This document shows, one piece after another, positions 50,499 to 59,339 of a DNA stretch of 64,000 bases; the first letter of the stretch is position 1, and each line of letters opens with the position of its first letter. This DNA is from Flavobacterium shii (GTDB taxonomy: Bacteria; Bacteroidota; Bacteroidia; Flavobacteriales; Flavobacteriaceae). Under the pieces are notes generated by a model. The model was not told the DNA's origin. It made no database searches and worked only from the letters and a program-made list of their open reading frames with translations. Both the position numbers and the translations under genes were made by a program. The stretch spans positions 1-64,000 of the forward strand of contig NZ_JAOZEW010000023.1 of assembly GCF_025847235.1 (NCBI RefSeq), written 5' to 3'.

Positions 50499-53291
50499 AT
50501 GCAGAGTAAATGCTATAAAATACTATTGCTACTTACTGTTTTTGGATCAGGCTTAAATGCTTGGTCACAAAACAATAGCTTTAGCATCCAATTTACAAGC
50601 AATAAAATCGAAACAAACAATACGGGAGTTGCAGATGCTTATGTTAAAATAGTAAACACTACCACTCATTCGATAGAAGGAACTTTTGATACGCATAGCA
50701 GCCACGAAGATCTTTACCTTTCGCAAAGAAAATTAAAAACCATTACATTAGCTGCCCGTGATAGTATTTTTATCCCAATAAAAGCTATCGTCTCTACAAC
50801 TGCAAAAGCAGGTAATCAAAGTACTATAGAAGCTATATTTACCATTACTGAAACACAGGAAGCCAAAAGTGTATTTATGCCTGTTTTTATACGCGAAAGA
50901 AAACTGGTAAAAGTAATGTTACTCGAAACAAACTTAATCTATGAAAGAGCCGGTGATAGTCTTACCATACCAATACGTGTTTCTAACGAAGGAAATACTG
51001 CTCAAAAAATTACCATCTTAGCCCGTTATCCTGATTTTATAACCCGAAATGCAATAGAAAATAAAGATCTAAACATTCCGCCATTTACAGATACCATCAT
51101 AGTATTAAAAAAAGTGGTTAATAAAATGATTCTAAATCAGGAGGATTTCACCATTAATATTACCGTACTGTATCACAATGGCGATATTATTAATAACGGT
51201 ACAGTAAGAGCAAGTTCTATTAGACAGGACCGAAGATATGTTGCACCATACAATCCCGATTATAACCTAACGTTTAATCAAACCAATCAGGTTACAGCGA
51301 GTATACAGCATAATAGCGACAATACAAATGCTTATTTTTTATATGCAAATGCGCAGGCCGAAATTAACAACGGTATTCTACAGGCAAATCTGGATATGAA
51401 CTGGTGGGAGAACTCAGATCAGGTCTTTTTTAGAAACACATGGCTTGGCTATAAAGAAAAAAATTACGGTGCAACCATTGGAAATATATCAAAGTTTTTT
51501 GACCTCAATCTTATAGGTAGAGGTGCCGAAGGTTTTTACAAACCCAACGAAAAAAATACCATTGAAGCCGGTGCGATTGATAAAACTTTTAACCTGATTG
51601 ATAATCCCAGCTTATCCTTTGGTAAATCGGCATGGGGGATGTTTACCCATAATAATGGATGGATGCAAAAGAAAGGATATGAAAACACCATCATTTATGA
51701 CAATGACTCCTACTCTGGTACCCAAAACTATTTGGCATCCTCACGGTTTTCTTTGTATACGTCCGAAAACTTTAATCTTAGAGCCGGCGGAGCAATAAGT
51801 AATCTTACCTCCAACATTGAATCTGGAAACAAATTAGGTGGCGCAGGAGAAGTTCAGTTTAATGGTAAAATGAAAAATTTATTCTATAGCAGTTCCAACT
51901 ATCTAAGTTCGGGTTATTTTTCGGGAATGAGAAAAGGTGTTGTAAATCTTAATGAACGAGTTAACCTGCCTGTAGGCAAATACAATTTATGGGGTGTGTA
52001 CAATTACCTGTCTGCCAAACCAGAATCATTTGCAAATCAATTTACCTCAACAAATTTTTCTACGGCACGTTATGACATAGGTATATCAAGGCGATTTTCA
52101 TCATTAATAGTATCGTTATCTCCGTATTATTATACCGAAAGTCGTACAGAGCAACTTATGAGTTCCATTACTCCAGACGAGTACTCGATGAAAGCTGCCC
52201 GGATGACTTTAGGATTAACCTATTACAATACACCAACAAGGCAAAACGTATCACTATCTTTTGAAGGGGGGCTTTTTACTGCTAATACAATTGAGAAAAG
52301 AGAATTCCATTTTAAAACGAATTTTATTTATAGCTGGAAAATGCTTAATCTTTTGGCCTTTTATCAATATAATAATTTTTATTTGGGAGAAATCATAGCC
52401 AACTCACAATTGGGGATACAAAAAACATACACCAACTTAACCATCTCCCCTACTTTACAGCAAAAGTTTTTTAACGATAAGCTTACCATTAATCTTGGAA
52501 TGGTATATTCGAAAAATAGTATAATTAGTGAATCCCTTCAGTTTAACGGACGTGCAGATTATGATGTAACCAAAGATTTTAGCCTTTTTGTTTATAATTA
52601 TTACAGTGATTTTTCTACCAGTGCAACTACTTTAAACACGATACAAGTAGGACTCACAAAACGTTTTAATCCAATAAAGATTGACAAAACAAGAAGTACA
52701 CTTGAAGTTTATGTTTACTACGAAACTGGCGACAAAAAAGAAACTATTGCCAAAAATTCACCTGCTATAAACCAGCTTGTAATTATTGATGGAAAAGCAT
52801 TTCGAACAGACAATAAAGGTATTTTAAAATACAGATCGCTACCTCCAGGATCATATACTATAAAGCCAGTTAATACTAATGAATGGTATGCTGATGTAGT
52901 AAAAATAGATATTGACGCTGATACTAAAATTGCTATTGGTCTAAATAAAACTGCTACCATTAAAGGGACTTTATCTTATATTGCTACCGATAAAAGTTTT
53001 GATATAACAAAGAAAAAGGGGGGATTACCAATAATTGCAATAGACGACAGCGGTAAACTATTTACAACCAAAACCGATGAAAACGGAAGCTTTATATTGT
53101 ATGTCCCAAAAGGATTATATACTGTAAGCCTGGAAAAAACCGGTATCTCCGAATATGTAGAAGTAGAAAATAACAATCAGCTTATAGATGCCGAACCTAA
53201 CAATATTAAGGAAGTCAAATTCACTTTAAATATTAAAGAAAAACGTGTGGAAACAAGAAAATTCAGTTCAAATGGCTTCCAAAAACAATAA
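50499..53291 (+). CDS. Usher-like outer-membrane protein
   Basis: 930 aa from ATG 50499 (TTG 50496 in frame). Signal peptide LLLTVFGSGLNAWSQ. Two Ig-like domains (about 25-235), a long transmembrane-barrel region (about 250-745, for example WLGYKEKNYGATIGN and NLWGVYNYLSAK), then two CarboxypepD-regulatory/SdrD-like domains (about 755-910) with ILKYRSLPPGSYTIKPV and FILYVPKGLYTVSLEKTG. Position after two pilins, chaperone and tip gene suggests an usher. Canonical FimD motifs are not visible, so the name rests on context and shape. Confidence 0.5.
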   Translation: MQSKCYKILLLLTVFGSGLNAWSQNNSFSIQFTSNKIETNNTGVADAYVKIVNTTTHSIEGTFDTHSSHEDLYLSQRKLKTITLAARDSIFIPIKAIVSTTAKAGNQSTIEAIFTITETQEAKSVFMPVFIRERKLVKVMLLETNLIYERAGDSLTIPIRVSNEGNTAQKITILARYPDFITRNAIENKDLNIPPFTDTIIVLKKVVNKMILNQEDFTINITVLYHNGDIINNGTVRASSIRQDRRYVAPYNPDYNLTFNQTNQVTASIQHNSDNTNAYFLYANAQAEINNGILQANLDMNWWENSDQVFFRNTWLGYKEKNYGATIGNISKFFDLNLIGRGAEGFYKPNEKNTIEAGAIDKTFNLIDNPSLSFGKSAWGMFTHNNGWMQKKGYENTIIYDNDSYSGTQNYLASSRFSLYTSENFNLRAGGAISNLTSNIESGNKLGGAGEVQFNGKMKNLFYSSSNYLSSGYFSGMRKGVVNLNERVNLPVGKYNLWGVYNYLSAKPESFANQFTSTNFSTARYDIGISRRFSSLIVSLSPYYYTESRTEQLMSSITPDEYSMKAARMTLGLTYYNTPTRQNVSLSFEGGLFTANTIEKREFHFKTNFIYSWKMLNLLAFYQYNNFYLGEIIANSQLGIQKTYTNLTISPTLQQKFFNDKLTINLGMVYSKNSIISESLQFNGRADYDVTKDFSLFVYNYYSDFSTSATTLNTIQVGLTKRFNPIKIDKTRSTLEVYVYYETGDKKETIAKNSPAINQLVIIDGKAFRTDNKGILKYRSLPPGSYTIKPVNTNEWYADVVKIDIDADTKIAIGLNKTATIKGTLSYIATDKSFDITKKKGGLPIIAIDDSGKLFTTKTDENGSFILYVPKGLYTVSLEKTGISEYVEVENNNQLIDAEPNNIKEVKFTLNIKEKRVETRKFSSNGFQKQ

Positions 53292-53534
53292 AGTTGTTAT
53301 ACAGGATTTAATGCTAATTTCCGGTTTAGTTTTTTATTGCGTCCAGTGGTAAGATAATTAAGTCCCATGAAATTTACAAATTCTGCAAAAGTAGCCTAAT
53401 AAGAATCTAGCTTCTTTAGATAATTAATCTACTATAAATACAATAAATATTATAATTTTATGTTTGTTTAAATAGGCATTAATGTGTTTAATTTTAACCA
53501 TTAACATGTATTTATTTACTAATATATAAGAGAT

Positions 53535-54131
53535 ATGAAAAGGATATTGTTTTTAATAATTATGATTGGTATTTCTGTACAAGGATATACACAAGATGAA
53601 CTTAATGATAAATTTAAGCCGATTCCAGCCAAGAAATCCAAAATAAAAGAAGTTATTCCTCCAAAAGAGATTGCCCCAAAAGTCAATCCTCCAGCTGTGG
53701 TAGAAAAACCTGATCCTTTGCAAGTCAATCCCGAAGAACTTTTTAAGGATAGTAATCTGTACAAAAAAGAAGCCAATGTTGAGGGCATTTTTTATAGACG
53801 AAATCAATATTTAGGAAGCTTTAAAACGAAATCACTTACGTCTACAATTCGTTATCGCGATGCTGCTTTTGTAGATGGAGATAAGATAAAAGTATATTTA
53901 AATGATAAGGTAATTGTACCCGAAGTGAGTTTAATTGGAGAGTTTCAGGAATTCAAAATAAACTTAGTAGAAGGAATTAATAAAATTGATTTTGAAGCTT
54001 TAAATGAAGGTTTTGCCCCACCTAATACAGCCGAATTTCAGGTTTATGACGATAAAGGAGTCGTTATTGAGTCTAGCCAATGGAATGTAGGTACAGGTTA
54101 TAAAGCCACTATTATATTAGTTAAAGAATAA
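53535..54131 (+). CDS. Secreted protein of unknown function
   Basis: 198 aa, signal peptide MKRILFLIIMIGISVQGYTQ. A proline/lysine-rich linker (about 40-75) leads to a beta-rich C-terminal domain with DGDKIKVYLNDKVI, FQEFKINLVEGINKIDFEALNEG and NTAEFQVYDDKG. I recall similar domains in Bacteroidetes secreted proteins but cannot name the family. It is 243 nt after the usher-like gene and may be separate. Confidence 0.6.
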   Translation: MKRILFLIIMIGISVQGYTQDELNDKFKPIPAKKSKIKEVIPPKEIAPKVNPPAVVEKPDPLQVNPEELFKDSNLYKKEANVEGIFYRRNQYLGSFKTKSLTSTIRYRDAAFVDGDKIKVYLNDKVIVPEVSLIGEFQEFKINLVEGINKIDFEALNEGFAPPNTAEFQVYDDKGVVIESSQWNVGTGYKATIILVKE

Positions 54132-54230
54132 ATTAAAACAGTTTTAAAAATTCCTTTCCCTCCTGCTCCAATATATCTACGAAGTCTCTTTTCTATGCTG
54201 CGCAAAATCGTAGCGAGCTGATTTTTGTTA

Positions 54231-55283
54231 CTAGTTAATAGACATGGATGATTTAGCAGGCAGTGGAAATATCTCCTCATTTAAAACTATAGAAGCATTA
54301 AAAAGAGAAAATAATTTTGTTTTATCTAGTGTGGTGGTAAATTGAGCATCGTCCAGATGATCAAAGACTTTTTCCAAAAAGTTACACAGCATCATTACTT
54401 TCATTATAGCAGTACGATTCTCATTATCATACCCCATTGTTATAATTAAAGCAAAATAAGTCTCCCATAATCTCTGTTTATTTTCCAAATAAGAATCACT
54501 TTCAAGATATATTAAAAAATCTTTTACACTTGTGTCAAAAAATACACAGGTTTGCTCAATTATATGAGTAAGTATTTTCCCTTTATATAAGAAATCATAG
54601 AATAATTTAAATTTACCGATATCCCCATATAGTTCGTTTACATTAAATACATATTGCAAATTATAGGGAACGATTCCATCAATAAAATCTAAAGCTTCAT
54701 TCTGCATTAATTCTCTTTGTCCTTTTGCTTTTAATGAAACTAGTTTAGCGGGAAATGAAAAATCAGGAGACTTTTTAAGAAAAGGTTTGTAGTAAAAAAA
54801 ACTCCATGCGTGCTCAGAATCTGACACAGCCATTGGATTTACTGCAGCAGCAGTTTTTAGTTTATTCAATATTGATTCATCAATAATATGAGTTTTTTCA
54901 TCATCAATGTTAGCAGGTTTAGGATTAAAACTGATTAAAAACCCTGCTGTATGCCATATGTAATTTTCATTTTCATTTATATAGTAATAGATATCTCCAA
55001 AAATACCCAAAGTATCTGTTGAATTAAAATAACTGAAGTTTTTAATATCCAGATTTCCGTTTATAGTAATTCCGTTTTGGAAAGTATGTTGTATATAACA
55101 TGGACTAGAGACAAAAATCTCTTTTGGTTTGTAACTGTCTTGTTTATTTTTTTTCCAAAATATAGTTAGAGAAACTGTATTCTCTAATTCATCGTTCCAA
55201 GTTGGAATTTTGAAATGAATTACTAAACTATCATTAAAACCAGGGATAACCTGATCTTCCCATATTTTTATTTGTGAATTCAT
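54231..55283 (-). CDS. Hypothetical cytoplasmic protein
   Basis: 350 aa from ATG 55283 (MNSQIKIWEDQVIPGF); the upstream ten residues of the frame are hydrophobic and unlikely. The first 130 residues look beta-rich, with SLVIHFKIPTW and GDIYYYINENENYIWHTAGFLI; the rest is helical (VKDFLIYLESDSYLENKQRLWETYFAL). No signal peptide, no recognised family. Upstream, 54132-54230 carries a short vestige-like frame, noted separately. Confidence 0.6.
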   Translation of the reverse strand: MNSQIKIWEDQVIPGFNDSLVIHFKIPTWNDELENTVSLTIFWKKNKQDSYKPKEIFVSSPCYIQHTFQNGITINGNLDIKNFSYFNSTDTLGIFGDIYYYINENENYIWHTAGFLISFNPKPANIDDEKTHIIDESILNKLKTAAAVNPMAVSDSEHAWSFFYYKPFLKKSPDFSFPAKLVSLKAKGQRELMQNEALDFIDGIVPYNLQYVFNVNELYGDIGKFKLFYDFLYKGKILTHIIEQTCVFFDTSVKDFLIYLESDSYLENKQRLWETYFALIITMGYDNENRTAIMKVMMLCNFLEKVFDHLDDAQFTTTLDKTKLFSLFNASIVLNEEIFPLPAKSSMSIN

Positions 55284-55479
55284 TATGTTTATTTTTAAAA
55301 TTAAAATAAGCAAACATCTCTACTTGTTTTTAGAATGTGCAAAATTTATTATTAAAACTAATTCCTAATTCATTGACAATTTAATGTAAAAAATTAATTA
55401 CCATTAGCGTATTTATACCTGTTTAAAGTCTACTAAATTTGCCCTAAAGCATATAGTTTGTTTTCTTATAAGCATAAAA

Positions 55480-55502
55480 AAACAGGCAAATAATGCCTGT
55501 TT
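55480..55502 (-). terminator. Terminator of the CynX-like MFS gene
   Basis: AAACAGGCA / TGCCTGTTT with a five-base loop and A/T flanks, 50 nt after the gene stop. Confidence 0.75.
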
Positions 55503-55551
55503 CAAATTTAAAAAAAGTATACTAATTTTATAATATGCTTTGTAAAGAATC

Positions 55552-56757
55552 TTAATCTATCAGCCTGTTTCTTGCTGCTTTTAAGCCTACAATAAATAAT
55601 ATAACTACTATTATTAAAAGAAAGTATAGGGATAGATTCCATGTATTTCCATATTCATATAGCTTACCAAATATTGGAGGACCAAATGCTGCCAAAAGAT
55701 AACCTACAGATTGTGCCATACCTGATATTTTTGTGGCAGTATGACTATCTGCGGTACGAAGTACAAAAAACATCATCGATAAACTAAAAGATAATCCAGA
55801 GGATATCCCAAAAAGTATAACAGCTATATAGATATATTGCAATTGAAAAAATACTATTAGTAACACACTAATAAACATTCCTGCGGCAACAATAAAAACC
55901 AAACTCTTTTGACTAGAAAGTTTGGATGCGATAATTGGTCCAAGAAAGGTTAAAGGGAGCATTGCCATTTGCATAAAAGACAAAACCCATCCGCTTTCTT
56001 CTTTTATCATACCAAAATCCTGAAGCAACATAGGAAGCCAGGTTACAAGAGAATAATACATTAAGGATTGAAGCCCCATGAAAATACTAATTTGCCATGC
56101 CAATGGTGACTTAAAAATGTTTACATTGCTTTTTACAATTTCTGTTTTTCCAATGCTTTCTGTTCTTTTTAATACAATTGGTAACCATATCAAAAATGAA
56201 AATACAGCAATCCATATCCATACCCCCAAAGAACCTTTCCAGCCAAGACCACTTAACTTACCAATTGCAATACTAAATCCAGAAGCAAGTGCTGCTGTAA
56301 GATTCATCGATACAGAATAAAAACCTATAACCATTCCTGATTTATTAGGGAATGTTTGCTTTATATATCCCGGTACCAAAACGTTTCCAATACATATTGC
56401 TATCCCAAGTATAGCCGATCCTAGAAACAATGTAAAAACGGTTCCCATCACTCTTATATATAGTCCAACAATTAAAAGTACTATTGAAAACAACAAAAAC
56501 TTCTCTATACTTAGTTTCCTTGATAGTTGCCCAACAAAAATAGATAGAAATGCAAATGCCATTAACGGAATAGTTGTAAGTAATCCAGCCTCACCGTTTG
56601 AAAGATTTAAAGATTTACTTATCTCTGTTAATACAGGTCCAAGTGCTGTTAATGGCGCACGTAATGTTGAGGCAACAAATAGGATTCCTATGAATGGAAG
56701 TAAGATTCCAAAACAAAATCCCATCTTACTTTTCCAGTCTTTTTTATACTTATTCAT
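55552..56757 (-). CDS. MFS transporter, CynX/NimT family
   Basis: 401 aa from ATG 56757 (MNKYKKDWKSKMGF). Twelve TM segments. The CynX/NimT pattern is visible in AASTLRAPLTALGPVLTEI after TM1, in SLMYYSLVTWLPMLLQDFG and in the absence of a strong motif A. The family exports cyanate-like or nitroimidazole-like compounds or imports small acids; the substrate here is unknown. The start at 56811 is excluded because it would lie upstream of the -7 box (56776-56783). Divergent from its AraC regulator. Confidence 0.85.
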   Translation of the reverse strand: MNKYKKDWKSKMGFCFGILLPFIGILFVASTLRAPLTALGPVLTEISKSLNLSNGEAGLLTTIPLMAFAFLSIFVGQLSRKLSIEKFLLFSIVLLIVGLYIRVMGTVFTLFLGSAILGIAICIGNVLVPGYIKQTFPNKSGMVIGFYSVSMNLTAALASGFSIAIGKLSGLGWKGSLGVWIWIAVFSFLIWLPIVLKRTESIGKTEIVKSNVNIFKSPLAWQISIFMGLQSLMYYSLVTWLPMLLQDFGMIKEESGWVLSFMQMAMLPLTFLGPIIASKLSSQKSLVFIVAAGMFISVLLIVFFQLQYIYIAVILFGISSGLSFSLSMMFFVLRTADSHTATKISGMAQSVGYLLAAFGPPIFGKLYEYGNTWNLSLYFLLIIVVILFIVGLKAARNRLID

Positions 56758-56773
56758 GATATTTATTTTCTTC

Positions 56774-56809
56774 GGCAAATTTACAATGCGTATTATAATT
56801 AAATTTGCC
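56774..56809. promoter_or_regulatory. Divergent promoter pair in a 10-bp inverted repeat
   Basis: GGCAAATTTA (56774-56783) and TAAATTTGCC (56800-56809) are perfect inverted repeats. Each holds a TAAATTTG -7 box, one per strand, driving the MFS gene leftward and the AraC gene rightward. Confidence 0.65.
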
Positions 56810-56853
56810 ATATATTTAATCTAAAACGACAAAATAAAACTGTGTGATGCATT

Positions 56854-57624
56854 ATGAAGAATCATGAATTAGTAGACAAAATTGTCAAGAAAGCCTATGT
56901 ATGGTTTGAAGATAACTGGATACATGACAGCGATGAGCACTCTCATAAAAGAGCGCAACTAGTTTATGTAGAAAAGGGATTTCAATACCTTCATGTGGCT
57001 GGGCGTATCTATCTCCTACCTCAAAATCATGCTGCATGGATACCTTCCAATCTATCTCACAGGACAACAGCAGTTTCGGATAATATAAACCTGAGAACTA
57101 TTTTTTACACCATCGAAGAAGAAGATAATTTTTATGATAAACTAAGGATCTTTTCTGTCCCTACTGTACTTCGGGAGATCATAGCGTATTCGTCTAAATG
57201 GAGTAAAATAGAAGAATATTCGATTGAAGAAGAAGCTTTTCTAAATGCAATTTTTGTAGCCCTGCCAAGTTTCTTTAAAGATGCAATGACGCTAAATGTC
57301 GTTATCCCAAACGATGAGCGTTTATTGCAAATAAGTAACTTTATTATAGATAATATTGGAGATAACTTGCAGGTAAGTACAATTGCCGAAAACAATAATA
57401 TGTCGTTGCGATCCTTAGAACGAGTTTTTAAGAAAGAAACAACAATTACGATTTCCAAGTATATCCAATTGGTACGAATCATAAAAGGGATTGAATTTTT
57501 AAGCACCGGAAAATATACAGTATCTCAAGTAGCATATCTTGTAGGGTATAAAAGTCTGCAAGCATTTAGCTCTAGTTTTTTTCAAATACTAAATAAAAGA
57601 CCTAACGAATTTTTAGGAGTTTAA
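56854..57624 (+). CDS. AraC-family regulator with cupin domain
   Basis: 256 aa. N-terminal cupin (about 15-110; HSHKRAQLVYVEKGFQYLHV and AWIPSNLSHRTTAVSD), C-terminal AraC HTH (about 165-255; LQVSTIAENNNMSLRSLERVF and YTVSQVAYLVGYKSLQAFSSSF). Typical ligand-responsive one-component regulator. Divergent with the CynX-like transporter through a shared promoter pair, so the transporter is the probable target. Confidence 0.9.
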   Translation: MKNHELVDKIVKKAYVWFEDNWIHDSDEHSHKRAQLVYVEKGFQYLHVAGRIYLLPQNHAAWIPSNLSHRTTAVSDNINLRTIFYTIEEEDNFYDKLRIFSVPTVLREIIAYSSKWSKIEEYSIEEEAFLNAIFVALPSFFKDAMTLNVVIPNDERLLQISNFIIDNIGDNLQVSTIAENNNMSLRSLERVFKKETTITISKYIQLVRIIKGIEFLSTGKYTVSQVAYLVGYKSLQAFSSSFFQILNKRPNEFLGV

Positions 57625-57738
57625 AATAGCTTATCTCTCGTGCCTTATGGCAATTTCATCGTCTTTTTTACAACTGCTTAGCATTATTAATGTTAGAACT
57701 ATCAAGTTTATATGTGCATATTTTATTGTTTAAGAATA

Positions 57739-58059
57739 TCAAAATGTGGCAAGTCCGAAACCTACAATTACTAGAAATGAAAATGTGGGGATAAAAAACA
57801 TCAATAAAACACAATTTATATTTCTCAATAAAAATCTTTTATTCCTATGAAGATCAATAGTTTCTCTTAATAGAAATGTGATAATTATAATCAGTAAAAC
57901 ACTGATAAAAAATGAAAAAAATATCAATGTTTCAAAAGAGCCGTTACTAATGTCGCCAATCCCCCACAATAAAAAAACAACAAAAAGAGGAATTCCTAAT
58001 CTAATTGTTAAATGTTCTAGTATATCAGAATCTTTTTTTATTAATCTATTTTCTTTCAT
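57739..58059 (-). CDS. Small membrane protein
   Basis: 106 aa with three hydrophobic segments (IPLFVVFLLWGIGDIS, LIFFSFFISVLLIIIITFLL, CVLLMFFIPTFSFLVIVGFG). No recognised family. It follows the tandem DUF2931 genes on the same strand with a 90-nt gap, so it could be part of the effector-immunity unit or independent. Confidence 0.55.
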   Translation of the reverse strand: MKENRLIKKDSDILEHLTIRLGIPLFVVFLLWGIGDISNGSFETLIFFSFFISVLLIIIITFLLRETIDLHRNKRFLLRNINCVLLMFFIPTFSFLVIVGFGLATF

Positions 58060-58149
58060 GTTTTTTGTTTTAGATACTGATTGTCTTCTTTATAATCTTT
58101 TATAGAGATTGAATTAACTACTAGTTCGTAAAGATTATTATTAAGCCTT

Positions 58150-59268
58150 TTACTCCGCATTATATACTTCTACTTTGGAATTTGGTATTTCAAGCTCAGC
58201 TGTAGCTGATTTTAAACAAACTTTACCCGAATAAACAGGTTTATTAATATTGCTTTTTATAATTTCTTTATTGAATTTTATATACAACTCTACATTTTTA
58301 TTTTGCTCAAAAAAGGTTTTAAAAAGATCCATTAATTGGTTATTGAATGCGCGCTCTTCAAGAGGCTTTAAACGTTCATTTGGAACTTTTCCATCTAGTA
58401 AATCTACATCAACCCGAACCTCTAAATCATGAGCAAATTGATCTTTTATATAAAGTACTATTTCCTTTGCGACTCCTTTTCCAATTATAGTATCTGTTAA
58501 AAATTCAACACCAGTATTTGTTTTACTTATAACTTCATTGTTCATAAATAAAACATCATAATTATAAATCTTAAAATCTGGTCTGTTTGTACCAATAGTG
58601 TAATGGTATCGTTTTAGCCTGTTTTTAAAATAAGTATTGCTAATTTTACCTTCGGCTATTTCTTTCTGAACAAATGGAAGCATTTGTTTTTGACGCAAAT
58701 TCATCAATACAGATTTATCTCCTTTATGAAAACTACTCCACTCCACATCAACTGTTTCATGTGCCTGATAGGTACCTATTTCTTTCTTTCCTATTCCGCC
58801 AATCCAAACGGTTACCAATCCCTGTGAAGCCATAGCTACTGTAAGTGTATTATATTCATTTTTATATTCTACACCATTTGGCATTATAGACTTTCCATAA
58901 TCTTTTTTAAAAATATCATATATCTTTTTTTGAGGTAATTCAAAATCACCTGTATAAAATTTATTCTCGGCATACGAAAACCAAGTTATTTTCATGCGTT
59001 CAGGTACTTTTTTTAAATCATCGCCTACTACCATAGTACCACTGCTGGCTCCCCAATTACCATTTAAATATTGTCCGCTTGGTATCCAGACAGTATTACC
59101 ATCCGAAAGGATAAAATTACCCTGCACAACCTCTACAGGACAACTTTCGTCACCACTTGTTTCTGCCAACCATTCAAATTTTTCTGTTTTTACTAACATT
59201 TCCTCTCTACTTTTACACCCAAAAACCAAGGTTAAGAGTACTATAATTAGTATTTTATCGTGCTTCAT
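58150..59268 (-). CDS. DUF2931 lipoprotein, T6SS immunity type (copy 2)
   Basis: 372 aa, lipobox LVFGC. DUF2931: NFILSDGNTVWIPSGQYLNG and TWFSYAENKFYTGDFELPQKKIY, then ASQGLVTVWIGGIGKKEIGTYQA. Tandem duplicate of the 59340 gene. The two are near identical for most of the length and diverge in blocks: the stretch after IMPN, the segment after VEWSSF, and the one after YNYDVLF. DUF2931 lipoproteins occur with Tle-type T6SS phospholipases, as here. Periplasmic immunity is inferred. Confidence 0.75.
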   Translation of the reverse strand: MKHDKILIIVLLTLVFGCKSREEMLVKTEKFEWLAETSGDESCPVEVVQGNFILSDGNTVWIPSGQYLNGNWGASSGTMVVGDDLKKVPERMKITWFSYAENKFYTGDFELPQKKIYDIFKKDYGKSIMPNGVEYKNEYNTLTVAMASQGLVTVWIGGIGKKEIGTYQAHETVDVEWSSFHKGDKSVLMNLRQKQMLPFVQKEIAEGKISNTYFKNRLKRYHYTIGTNRPDFKIYNYDVLFMNNEVISKTNTGVEFLTDTIIGKGVAKEIVLYIKDQFAHDLEVRVDVDLLDGKVPNERLKPLEERAFNNQLMDLFKTFFEQNKNVELYIKFNKEIIKSNINKPVYSGKVCLKSATAELEIPNSKVEVYNAE

Positions 59269-59339
59269 GAGTATAAAAAAAATAAACCATTAAGGTATTA
59301 AGGAAAAATAAGTATTATAAAAAACTACATTTAAGTATT

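Noticed and set aside
53292..53534. Possible terminator after the usher-like gene
   Set aside because: No convincing hairpin with a T-tract was found in this gap.
54098..54280. 60-codon minus-strand frame containing IEKRLRRYIGAGGKG
   Set aside because: It starts inside the 54231 gene in another frame and has no own start signal; kept only as a possible vestige.
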